A DNA stretch of 64,000 nucleotides from Desarmillaria ectypa (GCA_030407005.1 JAUDYN010000003.1:1240001-1304000); one strand, 5' to 3'. Positions 45,948-57,348 are shown, counted from the stretch's first letter. A program made the numbers and translations. The notes: generated by a model not told the origin, from the sequence alone.

Positions 45948-46267
45948 GACTCGTAAGTGAGATAGGTAAACCTTGAGGAAGAGACCGGGCAGTTTGATTG
46001 GCCAGATTGTTAGGTCCAGACACCTTCGGACTTTGAACAAAATAGAAAAATATGATTGGATAACAACCATTAATTATTTTTTTACCGCCATGGAGGAACT
46101 CGAACGCAGTGCTGTTTCTTGGTACTATTTTACTAGTTTACAGTGCTATTCAAGCATAGATTGATAGTAATGTCGTTTTTGCCTTCTTATTTTTCTGTGA
46201 GAATAATTACGTAATAAATATTCGATTTCTCCTAGCACGACTACTACCCAGCTTGGCCAAGACGAGC
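45948..46267. promoter_or_regulatory. Divergent promoter shared by two mitochondrial-protein genes
   Basis: About 320 bases between ACP1 and the bL17m gene. It is AT-rich from 46140 to 46230 (ATAATTACGTAATAAATATT). Co-regulation of two nuclear genes for mitochondrial proteins is plausible but is inference. Confidence 0.35.
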
Positions 46268-47229
46268 ATGAAGCATGGCGTCGCTTTCCGCAAGTTCTCG
46301 AGAACGACATCGCACAGAAATTTGATGCTGAGGTATACTTGCATTTTCTAAAAGTGTACGCCTTATGAACCCTTCTTCAGAAATCTGGTCACGTCCCTCT
46401 TCGAGCACGAACAAATCAAAACGACACTTCCGAAAGCGAAGGATGCGGCACGACTGGCAGAGAAGGTGCGTCGCATACTTTACCGAGAAATGAAGGGGCT
46501 CTCAAAACCCTTCTCAGATAATCACATTGGGCAAGAAGGGGAATAATGTCGCCCTCACCAAAGCCTCTGCATTCCTGTTGAGGCAGGACCTAATTCCCAA
46601 ACTTTTCGGCACCTTTGCCCAACGATATGCTGACCGACCAGGGGGATATACGCGTATACATAAGTACGGAAACCGCCCCGGAGACAACGCACCCGTCGCA
46701 ATATTAGAACTGGTGGACAATCCCAGAGATCTTCGACGGGAAATAACGTCGCGCGCTATTGGATGGGAAATGCTGAAGGACAAGCTCAAACAGGAGGAAC
46801 CTCTATCGCTCATCCAAAGGGGGGCACCCGATGCGCAGAAACTCATCCAGCACGAGCGAGGCTTAGACCAGGATTCTCCAGGCGTATTAAGGCCAAAGAC
46901 ACGGTGGAATCTTCAGAAGGTTTTGCGGTACAAAGGTCAGGATGGCACAATCACACTAGGGCGAAAGGTTGAAGAATACTTCGTAAGTTCGCTTGTTGTT
47001 CCTGACTACAGTTACATCCTGAATAGATGTACAGGACCACGTTCTAGCGTCGACGGTGGCTACTAAAGCTCTGGATGAAAACAGGATGACCAAGGCAGGC
47101 CAGATGCTTCCTGGAGAGACTCGCAATGCTCTCCATCTCGCGCGCGGTGCTTTGGGCCATCAGAAACCCGCTCCAAATGAGCAGCATATCCTCAGTGTCA
47201 AAAACATGTTCAAAAAACCTCCATCATAA
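46268..47229 (+). CDS. MRPL8: Mitochondrial large-subunit ribosomal protein bL17m
   Basis: Starts MKHGVAFRKFSRTTSHRNLM, the classic bL17 N-terminus. It continues NLVTSLFEHEQIKTTLPKAK, then DAARLAEK and ITLGKKGNNVALTKASAFL, and LIPKLFGTFAQRYADRPGGY with TRIHKYGNRPGDNAPVAILE. The C-terminal extension of about 150 residues (from SRAIGWEMLKDKL to MFKKPPS) is longer than in bacteria, as expected for fungal mitoribosomes. Five exons; the last acceptor choice (GTACAG before GACCACG) keeps frame after EEYF and avoids a stop. About 290 residues. No cleavable presequence is evident, which is common for bL17m. Confidence 0.9.
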
Positions 47230-47299
47230 GCTATTGCAATCACTATCCTGTATTTTTCTTCCTAATGCACCATAAAACATCAGATACTTTGGCCCATTC

Positions 47300-47475
47300 T
47301 TTCGTCGGTATATCCGCTAGAATTGACCTTCTGCCTCCAGATCACCAGTGTGTAGTCAATCGGCCACAGCATCCAACAACCGTTGTTGTGTGCCTGGATC
47401 GACCAGCTGGTGTCCGAATACTTCGCAGTGATACAGCGCTCGTGTATTACAATACCTATCTCTTCATCTGACAGG
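47300..47475 (-). pseudogene. Fossil copy of the 3' exon of the AIM6-like gene
   Basis: This stretch lines up base by base, with small gaps, with 50165-50345, the end of the AIM6-like gene downstream. Shared words include TTTCGTCGGTAT, TAGAATTGAC, GCCTCCAGATCA and GCATCCAACAAC. The copy carries several substitutions and indels and no longer encodes the LLDAGADWLNADDL peptide. It points to a past tandem duplication or a local copy left behind. Orientation is inferred from the alignment. Boundaries are approximate. Confidence 0.6.
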
Positions 47476-47599
47476 CCATGCTTCAAGACAGCAACGGCGC
47501 GTCTTTAACTTCATTTCTTCGAGGTTACATGCCGCAGGAGATTCAAGCATATGGGAAACAATTGCGGTAAACCATCGTTTACCTCCCACTTCGGGTAGT

Positions 47600-48130
47600 G
47601 CTTTTGGTCCTAACATTTGGGTCGGTTGGACCGAGGCAGGCATACCTGGACAATCCGAATGCAGCAGCGCACTCTGCTCGCATCATACTTACAGTGACGG
47701 AAGTCTTTCAATATTTGATCGAACTTCCCAAGAGACTGAAGTCTACGTGGAATTTTACCTGTGAATCAACAAGTACATTGAAAGGAAGCGATTGCCTTTA
47801 CGCCGTGGTATTCACTAATCTAGGTGCCAGGAGATGTCTGGGAGAGGAGTATGCTTCCATCTACTCAATGCGTTGCTAGCTTTTATTTCTCAGTTGAATG
47901 TCATTTACTAATGAAGATGAAAAAATGCTTGTCCAGTGGACTTTTCCCTGTAGAAGGGTCATCACTTTCCTCTCGCACCAGCTTCGTCACTTGCCCCCGG
48001 AGGTAGAGAACCAACACGACGGATGGCGCAGCAGAGGAAGAAGAGCATATTTGAAGATTTGATGGTAAAGGCCGGAGGGGATTGGAGGAAGACTACGACT
48101 ACATGATGTAACGTGATGTACCGTGAGAGG
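47600..48130 (+). pseudogene. Cytochrome P450 3' remnant
   Basis: On the plus strand near 47815-47850 the frame reads TNLGARRCLGEEYASIY, which fits the haem-loop pattern GxRxCxG. A following helix (LLNALLAFISQLNV) is only found in another frame. Stops and frame breaks surround both, and no N-terminal P450 parts were seen upstream. It is therefore best read as a decayed gene end. A further protein-like run, MAQQRKKSIFEDLMVKAGGD, lies at about 48020-48105 and ends at TGA; its origin is unclear. Confidence 0.35.
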
Positions 48131-48430
48131 TCTGTCACATTCTGCCGACTCCTCATACGTCCTTCATCTCATTATGTAATACATGTGTATAAGTTTGATG
48201 GAGGAACGACTGAAATTGTGTAGGCGATCGTTTTGTGTTGCATAGTCTATTCGACTTATTATTATTTTCAGAATGGCGTGCACTTATTCGGCATCTAAGG
48301 AGAATGAATTTTTGAGGTAGTGTATATGTGTCCGGGCTCGTATCTACCTCTAACAATGAAAGTATATAGTGTAAACTGGCCGTCGAATCTTACGAAAAAG
48401 AAATATGAGATCAAGTGTAAACCTCTCAAG
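48131..48430. other. Intergenic
   Basis: About 300 bases with no supportable gene, between the P450 remnant and the 3' end of the leftward unassigned gene. Confidence 0.35.
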
Positions 48431-49428
48431 TCATGCTGCCTTAAGGCAGCGCAATTTATCTATAGCATCTGCGATGTCTAGTACTTCCCGCGTGGTGTAT
48501 CCGCTACCGAAACCCCAAAATTTGCGGCAAGTCGACTGTACATTGACTTGTACATCGCATGCAGATCGCTCTTCCATCGGAGGAGCCGTCGGTGGCACGG
48601 AGGAAGGCATATCCTTGTAGGAGACACCAAAAGAAGAAGATGATTGAGCAGTAAGACGCTTGGACTCCCGGAAAGCCAAAGTAAATGTGACGTGGTCGTC
48701 ATCGGATGAGTTGGGAGTAATATTTTTGGAGCGGTCCTTGGAATGAGGTGGCATTCGCTCATTCTCGGGACTTGAATGCCGTGCCGAAACATTGGAAGAG
48801 GAAGAATGTTGACAAAACGAAGGCCAGGCGTCATCTCTAAGTATGAATTCTAAAGGTGGATGTTCCCCAAAAACCTGTCATTCGCAGTGTCAATAAGGTC
48901 ATGCAACGTTATAAAGGCAAATTGGACCACCTGTACTATCTTTCTGACACGCTTGACGTTAACTATTCTCTGCCGCGGCGATATCTCACCCTTCTCTCCC
49001 AGTTTGTCGTCGTCCTGCTGGCGAAAATCAAGTAGCTCTTCAGAGGCACATGCGTGCCTTTGCTTCTGAGTGAACAAGGAGCGGCACTTCGATTGCTTGA
49101 CTCTGCCAATAGAACCGTCTACTTGACAATTCGAACCCGCGGAATCACAGTTGGGCATCCTAGCAGCTTTACTACGCCCCGGCCGAGGGATGGGAGGCAT
49201 TGGAGGTTGCTGGCTAGTCCTCGTCTTCTTGGACAGCTCAGTAATTGCGTGAGAAGGGACCATAGAAGCCAGAGAAGATACGGAATCATTGGGCATCGCC
49301 GTGGAAGGATGTGAATCCGTGTGGAGGAAAAGAGTCCGGGCAGAGCACTGAGGAAAGGGCTGGTAATGACACTGGAAAACCAAGTCGGCGAATATGATGA
49401 TAACAGGAAAGACGATTAAAATGGAGGT
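48431..49428 (-). CDS. Unassigned protein with N-terminal hydrophobic helix (5' end uncertain)
   Basis: Two exons are clear. The 5' one begins at an acceptor (49429) and reads TSILIVFPVIIIFADLVFQC, a transmembrane-like helix, then a Ser/Pro/Lys-rich tail (ITELSKKTRTSQQPPMPPIP) and a helix RVRKIVQVVQFAFITLHDLI. An intron near 48875-48838 removes stops and leads to a Ser/Asp-rich exon ending AIDKLRCLKAA. An internal ATG at 49296 (MPNDSVSSLASM) could start a soluble form. The upstream exon(s) are unresolved; candidates lie at 49520-49700 and 49850-50115, both with hydrophobic stretches. The family is not recognised. Confidence 0.5.
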
Positions 49429-50171
49429 CTGTGAAAGTGCTCAGTAATGTCACTCCTTTGTGCTTCGATGAGATTTATGCGTTGGAAGTTGGTGTAGGAT
49501 CGGGAGTCGTTTACGACCCATTACCACCACTCTGGGTGCTTAATGTAGTCTTCAATGTCCATAGCAACTGAATGGTGCCCTATTCCTAGAGTGATTTCAA
49601 GGTGCCAGAATGTTCCAGAGAAGGGGATGATAGAGAACGCGAGTCGCGACTTTGCCAAGAATCGAAGTTGAATAGACGCGTCGATATGAAGTCTCAGAGC
49701 CTGATCGGGACGACTTTAGTCACGGTCCGATAAGGACGTTCTCGGCGAATCTTGGCACAAAAGTAGGGGTCACAAGTGGATCACAGCATAGCATTGAGCG
49801 AATTCATTGAAAACATAGGAGCCTTCACTAATTCAGGGGAACTACGAAACGAGAGGCTTGCTCCAGAGCCGGAGGAGGAGATAGGGGGGTGAGAAGGAGG
49901 AAAAACGGGGGAAGACCTGGAAGACAGGCACCGGAATATGGCGAGAGTGCATCCGACACGACCAACAGATGCGAAGACACCAACAAAAGCAAGTTCAACT
50001 GAGCTGGCAGCAATGTGTCAGGCAGGTCAGTCCGAGATTGGCTTGAAGTACGGTTGCAGTGGTTGGATTTTGGACGTAGGACAGCAATGACTTTGGAGGT
50101 TGAAGAGTGTGTCATTTTAGAGTACTAGTTAAGCCAAACATAAAGCATCTTTCGTTTCGTCGGTATGTCCG
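49429..50171 (-). other. Unresolved region with coding-like stretches
   Basis: On the minus strand, 49700-49520 reads open as ALRLHIDASIQLRFLAKSRL and onward to a GIGHHSVAMDIEDYIKHPEW segment, then TAA. An ATG at 50115 opens an ORF with two hydrophobic runs (LLLLVSSHLLVVS, LPPFFLLLTPLS). Donor-like GTAATG and acceptor-like sites suggest these could be 5' exons of the 48431-49428 gene. I could not join them without breaking phase. They may be exons, a separate small gene or decayed sequence. Confidence 0.25.
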
Positions 50172-51336
50172 TTAGAATTGACTTGCCGCCTCCAGATCAT
50201 CAGCGTTTAACCAATCAGCTCCGGCATCCAACAACTGCTTCCATACGTTGTTGCGAACTTGTATCGGCCAGCCAGGAGTGTCCCAATATCTCGCAGTGAT
50301 GCCACGTTCGTGTGCGTCATTCACGAATTGCGTGAGGTTCGTTATTTGAGCTTCGGTGATGTTGCCAATACCATTCCATCCCACAGCTACTTCATAATCG
50401 GTGCTTGCTACAGGCGAAATTGTATCATTCCACAAAGTTTCAGTTGTAGAGAGTTCGCCCAGTGGCGCATCGAAGAAGTAGTCGCGAGGGGACAATGCTA
50501 AGACACCATCTAGCGGGGTGTTGCCAGTCCCAATGACGGTAACTGCTGACTTGATCAACATTCCATTCGAGTATGTCGTGAGATAACTTTTCCTCCGTAA
50601 TGGTGCCAGAGTCTCCAGGATCACAGGAAGGGCTCTTACGATGCTATTCAGCGATGTCTCCTGCAATCTGAGAGATAACATACTCTCTACCGTCGGTCTT
50701 GATGTCGATGAACAGTTGCAGAGAAGTGCTGCTGGAAGTGTCAAACACGCCACTTGCATGATGCCAACTGTTAGTGGATGGATTTCAAACCGTAGTAGTG
50801 ATATACAGACTTGGGGCGTCTTGCATTAACTTGAAAATCGGTGCTGGGATTCTGAAGATCCAGGATACTCAGCAAGGGCTGAATGTATAAGGAGTCCAAG
50901 GTTCGGTCTTTGGTTAAGGCCGCTTCTTCGTGTCCGACCTATTGTCAGTGCATTGAGCAATATGCTTCATCGTGCATTGGATATAAAAGCTTACATAAAG
51001 TGTCTCGTTTACGAGCCAAACGTCGGCCTCTACGCTGGCAACACCCAGTGAGAGCGCGGTCAAGAGAGGGACGTCTCGCCAATCTACATATCCAGCTCGT
51101 CAATGCCAATAAATTAGCTGGACAGGATTCGCACAATCATTGTGGGAGTGAATTGCCTTGGGAACGATGCCTTGCGTAAATTGAGTAGGATACTGAAGGA
51201 GCGTTGAGTTGGAAGATTGCAGAAACGCAATCTGGTCGTTAACTCCAGCTCGCGGAGACACATAAGAGGCAAAGAAACAGAGGATAACAGTGAGCACGAT
51301 CATCACGCCGTGAGTAATCTGTGAACATCTATACAT
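50172..51336 (-). pseudogene. AIM6-like PLC-superfamily phosphodiesterase with an apparent frameshift
   Basis: The product matches fungal AIM6-type membrane or secreted proteins of the PI-PLC-like phosphodiesterase superfamily. It has a signal anchor (VMIVLTVILCFFASYV), GIVPKAIHSHNDYWRDVPLL (catalytic-site His region), VEADVWLVNETLYVGHEEAA, DSLYIQPLLSILDLQNPS, GVFDTSSSTSLQLFIDIKTD, then VTVIGTGNTPLDGVLALSPR and a C-terminus ending LEAASQF. Four introns are in phase. Between IDIKTDG (near 50695) and the SIVRALPVILETLAPLRR part the frame changes. The only GT..AG choice that would fix it is 16 nt long, too short for a spliceosomal intron. A one-base insertion, a two-base deletion or a sequencing error would explain it. 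The rest is well preserved, so decay, if real, is recent. A fossil copy lies at 47300-47475. Confidence 0.7.
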
Positions 51337-51776
51337 TCAAATATATACTTATGCTGTGACTGGCGCACGTGCATAGCAGGTACTTGTTCGGGCATTGCTT
51401 CGTAAAGATCTCCGTAGGTTAACTTCCATCAGAATCTCAGAGTCAAGCAAGTCAGCAGCCAGCCAGCCAAGCCCGAAAAGCAAAGTACCCAGACTCGGAA
51501 GGTTACTTCCAATAGCCAGTATTAACGTGGGTGGATCAGGATCGAAGTGGCAGGGACATTTGGGGCTTGGACGCTTGACCGTGAGAGCAGGGAATCTACG
51601 GAAATTCAAATTCAGACGCGTTTACTAGTCACGTGGCGTAACTTCTTTATCTCTTACCTCTCCTCAGTTTCTCGTGTACGCGTCCTTGAATTGTCACCCT
51701 CTATCCCACACCGGAAGACTTGGAAATAATTTTAGATCTCGACGTGGCAGAGACGTAACAAAAATTTAATGTAACA
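51337..51776. promoter_or_regulatory. Divergent intergenic region, AIM6-like / Med5-like
   Basis: About 440 bases between two head-to-head starts. The ORFs at 51349-51609 and 51395-51628 overlap on opposite strands and have no family signature. Confidence 0.4.
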
Positions 51777-54700
51777 ATGTCCCTCGCGGAGCTGACGAGG
51801 AACTGTTTTCAAAGTGGTATTTCTGCTTCCAAAGTAATCCGTTGGCCTCAGCTATTTCTACACACTCTAATTAATGCGATTAATTTTAGTGGCTTGGACT
51901 ATGCAGACTTCTCATTGCAAAGGATGATGGACTCCAAGAATCAGATGCTGTCGAGAGCACGCTCAGCAGTTAGGACTTATTTTAGCTCCTGTCGTCTTGC
52001 CATATGTATTCACAACTTTTTCGCGCAGACTCTGTTCTTTCAATGCTTCGCTTCTACCCTGGCAATCCAGACTTACAGGAATACCTGAAATACGCCATCC
52101 AGGACGGCATGATTTCCGTTGCCGTCTTTGTGGCTACCATGCTTCAAGCAGCACGTTCTCCAGATCTACATCACCCGGCCACGCTAGATATGTTATGCCG
52201 CATTGCTTTGGATGCACACTACTCATCTGGTTCTCCACCAATGGGTTCCGTCGTTTCTTATGGAGAGTCAGCGATAATTATCGTGGGAACGGTGCAGGAC
52301 GCGTTGGCACTCTTACGGACTGCACATGCCTTACCCCTCACCCATTTTCACCAACTCACAACCTCCGCATCTGAGCTAGTCATACTGCTTCTCTCATGTG
52401 CCTGTGTGTCCGATCTGTCACAAGTGTCGACAACTCAGGCATCGATTCAGTTGCAAGACATCACTGAAATCCTTCAAAGCTTTCGACTGACTCCGGCCGT
52501 CCGGCAAGCTCTGGATACTTACATGGTATCTCTCGGCTTTTTAACCGGAGATGATGCAAAGGCTGCTAAGGAAGCCCAAATGATGCATTCGCTTCAAGTT
52601 GCTCTAGGCAAGGACGATGTTTCTGGGCCTAATTCTGATATGGACGTCATTACGTTTGGCTTGGAGCTTCACCATCTTGTCAGTATACTGTTACAGCCTT
52701 GCTCTAGTGAGCCCAATTAATTTGTCTGTCAGGTCACTCATAGAGCAAGGCATTTCGGTGCCGGCTGTGGACCTGATGCTGTGGCTTTGTTAGTGGGGAT
52801 CTTCAGACGGTCTTCCTGGCCAGCGCCTGTGTTCTATACACAACTCTTCACAGCAGCTCTGTTATGTCTCTCGCAAGCTCCTCAGTCGACCTGTTTCATC
52901 TGGCGTGCATTTATCATTGGAAGGGTAAGCACCTTATATTTGTAAAGTATATCACGCTTGAAAATAACCGGTCTTAGCTTCCTGCTCTCCTAACGGCCTT
53001 TGAAGAGACTATGACCAGTGATAACACCGTGGACGTTGATTGGGCAAGTGAAATTCTTTATGGTCTGGGTGGCTTTTAACATGCCCGATTATAGCGAAGT
53101 GCAATGCAAGCTGCTATGTCTATCTTCCACCGACCGGACATCCTAGTACATTGTGACCATGTTCTCGCGTCCGCCGAGGGAACCGGAGCACTTCATCCGT
53201 GAGTCGAAAACATAATATTTGTGCATTATTGACGTGTAAGTTCATCTGCCAGTAATCTACCATTTTCCAGAGAACTATTGCGTCAGTTGGTGGACACCGG
53301 TCTGCTGGATGACCGTAACGCGCTCGGAGTGGACCCAACAGTTCTTGAAAAGTCTTTACTCCCACTTTATTCGGAAGCACAAAATGCAGGATTTGACATA
53401 CAGGTGAGCCTTCGTTTTCTCGAAAGGAGCCGGCCTGAGTGATATCAGTCCTACATAGACTGTAAGCTACCCCCTGACCTCACAATCGAAGAGGCACATA
53501 CTCTCTTCGACCGAGTATGTAAAGAAGCTGCCACTCATTCTGCGTTTGCCAGTGTGGTCATGAAGGTTTGTTTCTCAGTCCTTTTAAAAGAGACATTCAC
53601 CGATGTGTTGGTCTACAGCGCTTCATTTCACTGTCCACCTCATTCGATGTAGAAGCGCTAAGCCGGCTGTGTAAAGCACTCTATTTGCGTAACAAAATGT
53701 TGGATATTATATCCTTGCATGTCAAAATAGACGAACTGCTCTACCAGACGGTATCTTTGGTGGACAGCTATGACTGTGAAACTATCGGTGCGTCGACATT
53801 GTAAACATGTCTGATAAACTAATGCTATTGGTGACAGGTGATCCGCAGACGGCAGTAAGTCATCTCGGGGATATCGTTATGTTTTCTCAATACACCTTGG
53901 CACATTTCAATGTTCGTATCTTCTTGCAGCACAGGCGATCGTTTGTTAATACCATGTCAACTAGTTGGACGCAAAAATGTTCGTTCAGGGAGATAGAAAC
54001 GTATCCGGATTGTTCCTCCAATCGGCCTCTCAAGTCTTCTTCCATGCGTCTCTCTCTAGTGAAGACGCCCAAGCCTTTAATGCCTGGTTCAAAACCCTAT
54101 TTGACAGTGGAAGTGAAGGCATTGAGGATACAATACTAAGGTAAGATATTCAACTCTCTCTTTCCAATATTTAACATTGCAACAGGTCAAGCCGTCCTAA
54201 AACATTGCTGAAGATAGCATCTACCTTGTTCTCTTCAGCCATCAACGCTCGAATTGAAGGGAAGATAGATGGCGACACTTTGAATAACGGCATATCATTC
54301 TTCACTGGTCCTCTCCTAAGTTGGACCCTCGTTGGCGTAGTAAAATCTCTTCTCCAAGAGATTTACAGAAAAGGGTTGGAAACTACATTGTCCATCAACC
54401 TGGTATTTTCAGCTCACGTGTACTCTTAGATTCATGGCTCCAGTGCACATAGAAGTCCTTCAGACACTTCTGTTATCACCTTCTTGTCCGAAACCAGTGC
54501 TTGTTCTCTGCGGCTCCCGCATCCTAACCCTCTTGGCATCAAAGCCAGCTAAAGACCGCCTCGCCGCGGTGAGATTTGACGTCGCGACTGTTCAACGGCT
54601 CGTTTCTGAGGCGTTAGGTCCGAGAGAAACTGGTTCGTTGTTTTATTTAATCTTTTGGCCTGCCGATCAACTAAAATTACCTGGCTAGCTCATATCCAGC

Positions 54701-55287
54701 ATGCGATGTCTCTCGGAATGCATGTTCCATGGCAGGAGCAATCGAAACAAGCAATCCAAAATGTTCTAGCAGCGGCACGTGCCGGCAAAGCGCCATCAAT
54801 CGATGTGGACCGCCTTGTAAAGACGACGACACCGTCGAAGTTCTTGCGGAGCTTGTGGACAGAACTGTCTCTTTCGGCCGGATTGGCAGAGACAGAGACG
54901 TTCCGAAGATTTATAACATTTGTTCTCACCACGCCGCTGTCGTCAGCGGGACCGCCTCTGCTACCGATATTTTTGCACACTGTGCTGCCATCCCTTTTGG
55001 TCTCGGTGGACGCTTCACAGCCACAGTCCCATGCGAACATCGAATTACTGGTCATAACAGTTTCTTCTGTTCTGACCGCGGCTTTGCACCTCGAACTGGC
55101 ATTAAGGGGGACCCACTGGGAACACCGCTTGGTATTTGGACATCCGATCGCTTCCATGGCGCGGAGATTGGCAACCGACCTTCGCAATGCGAATAATTAT
55201 GCTGGTACGGCCATCATTCAACGACTAAGCTCTTCTCAGTCTTTTGTTGCAAATTTCCCTGTATTTATGGGTGAATTAGGAGGGTAA
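51777..55287 (+). CDS. MED5: Mediator complex subunit 5 (Med5/Nut1-like)
   Basis: Roughly 950 residues of mainly alpha-helical sequence across about 16 exons. The start is MSLAELTRNCFQSGISASK, then WLGLCRLLIAKDDGLQESDA after an intron. Long segments follow: FYPGNPDLQEYLKYAIQDGM, VVSYGESAIIIVGTVQDALA, VFYTQLFTAALLCLSQAPQS, and the characteristic ETIGDPQTAVSHLGDIVMFS. Then come GISFFTGPLLSWTLVGVVKS and HIEVLQTLLLSPSCPKPVLV, and the end FPVFMGELGG. This organisation fits the fungal Med5 tail subunit of Mediator, which transmits activator signals to RNA polymerase II. The exon near 52690 and the second exon border are approximate. The assignment rests on the overall pattern, not on a short catalytic motif. 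Confidence 0.72.
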
Positions 55288-55411
55288 TATGTAACATTTG
55301 TATCTTTCAATCTATCTTATGAATCGTGCATCGTAAAGGACACAACGTGTAATTTAGACCTCTCCGACAGGGGGGGCTAAAATTTGCCTAGTGAATAACT
55401 GTGAACAAATA

Positions 55412-57180
55412 CTAAAAGAAGAGATACTCACGGCAGCATGCATTTTCCTGAGGATCACATTCTTGGTCTGGTGGGCACATAATGAGACAAGGTGTAGACG
55501 TCTTTGATTTCGTTAGATTCACACATTTAGCAATGAACGAGACCGGACATACTTTATACAACTCTTCAGGTCCAGTATGTTTGAGATATTCGGGCTGTAT
55601 CGTGCTGGAATGAATTCCGTGATGATGGAGTGCCTTGCGTATTTTTGCTGCTACAGGCATGAAGTCATGGTTCCTAGAGGCAAGAACATGCACAGAGGCA
55701 ATGATTTTGGTCTCTGATAGTTGCCAAACATGCAATTCATGAAGCGAAAGCACTCCCTCGACGTCCAAGATCGAATCGCGAACTTCATCAAGAGAGATGG
55801 TTGATGGTACACCTTGAAGCAGTATAAAGGATGCACTGCGCACTGAACAAACTATTAGAGACACAAAGAGGACAAATGTTGGGCAAGTACCTAGAGGTAA
55901 AGCTGAAGAGAAGATGATTACGGTTATAACCAAACTGATTATAGGATCAAAGTAATATTTGAAGCTCCAAGAGGTGAGCCATATTATCAAGCCAGTTGCT
56001 ATGACTCCAACGTTTCCCAGCGCATCGCCAAGGACGTGAAGAACCAATGCGCGCATATTCATAGAGCCGTGAGAATGCCCATGGGAATGTTGGTCGTTGC
56101 GTTGGTTGCCACTCGACATGCTAGGACCTTGATGAGTTTGGCTTAACAAGGGTGTGGCTTCACCAGAGACAGGGAGGGTATCCGAATCATCTTCTGTGGC
56201 GGGACTGGGGGACAGTACACTGACATTTCGACTGAGATGTGAACCTGTGTCCAAGGACCTTGATAGCGATGGACTTGTTCGATGAATTCGAGTTGGGGAA
56301 GGAGACCTAGCTGCTAATTCCTGTGCGGTCTTAACGAGCGAGGCCCGGGTGGCAGCGGGATGACCATACATAGACGAGAAGTCGTCCTGCGATAAAGAAT
56401 GTGATCTGGACCGAATTAAGATTTTCTGTGCGTGTGTGACGTCACCAGGTTCAACAAGGGCACCGTCCGTGGTAGAAGGTGGTGGGGTATCATGAGAATG
56501 GCCGTGTTCTACGTGGCATCGGAGGTGAATATGGAGCATACATGCCTAGTGAACGTAGCTCACCATGGAACAGGAACAATCCAAGCACGTTTGACGCTAG
56601 GCCAAGTGACCCGACTATGACCACCAAACGAGGATTTGATATCTCTACCAAGGCCTCCCTATCAACGGAAGTGTCAATAGGAATGGAAGTGGCGCTTGCC
56701 TGGCATGCTGAAGAATCGCTCGAACGCTTCGAGAGAGATGGAGAAGCACAAAGCGAGCAAGAATACACCATTGACAAGAGCGGCGAGTATTTCCGCTCTG
56801 TGCCAGCCGTAAGAATACCGTGAATCTGGATCGGTTTGGGCAGTCAACTTGGAAAAAAAAAATGAGTCGAGTTGGACATCAACGCCATTCTGGCTTACTT
56901 TGATTGCGTAAAGGGCGACAACAAGGCTCATGACATCACTGGAAGAAGAATCCATCAGTTAATCTCTTACACCAAGAAGAGCTAGCACGTACTTGAGCAT
57001 ATGGAAACTGTCGGCGACGAGCGCAAGAGACCCAACAGCATATCCTTTGAGATATTATGTTAGGTAGAGCTGATCAGTGAGCCAAGCCAAGCATCCCTTA
57101 CCGACAATGAGTTCAACAAAGAAAAAGGCGATGTCGATGACTAGAAGCGTCGTAATCTTTACAGAGCGGGAGACGCCCAT
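55412..57180 (-). CDS. Vacuolar zinc transporter of the cation diffusion facilitator family (ZRC1/COT1 type)
   Basis: A Zn(II)/H+ antiporter that loads zinc into vacuoles. Six membrane helices: MGVSRSVKITTLLVIDIAFF-FVELIVG, YAVGSLALVADSFHMLNDVM, YGWHRAEILAALVNGVFLLA, RLVVIVGSLGLASNVLGLFL, LVLHVLGDALGNVGVIATGL and FDPIISLVITVIIFSSALPL. The zinc-site residues occur as HxxxD in FHMLND and in HVLGD. A His-rich patch (HSHGHSHG) and a Ser-rich loop of about 130 residues sit between TM4 and TM5. The C-terminal domain ends in a Cys/Asp-rich segment (CLIMCPPDQECDP...CCREYLFF). About seven exons and roughly 520 residues. The extended Cys-rich tail could bind metal. Confidence 0.92.
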
Positions 57181-57348
57181 GATAATAACAAAAGATGGGG
57201 CAAAAGATGAAGGAAGGTGCTACATGTGGCGGCTCACGGATTCTCCGGCTGAAAGCAGTGCACTGTTATTTGGTTTTGCTTGGCGCCGCGTCTGTCTTTT
57301 TTCGCTCGTCGTTGGTCGCGTCGTCGTCAACGCCTTTACACAGTCAAT
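57181..57348. promoter_or_regulatory. Divergent promoter, zinc transporter / eIF3h
   Basis: A gap of 168 bases between two start codons. Both promoters must be compact; no element was assigned by eye. Confidence 0.4.

Noticed and set aside
54690..55187. Long minus and plus ORFs overlapping the last Med5 exons
   Set aside because: The frame that continues through upstream introns gives the helical Med5-like product; the others have no conserved pattern.
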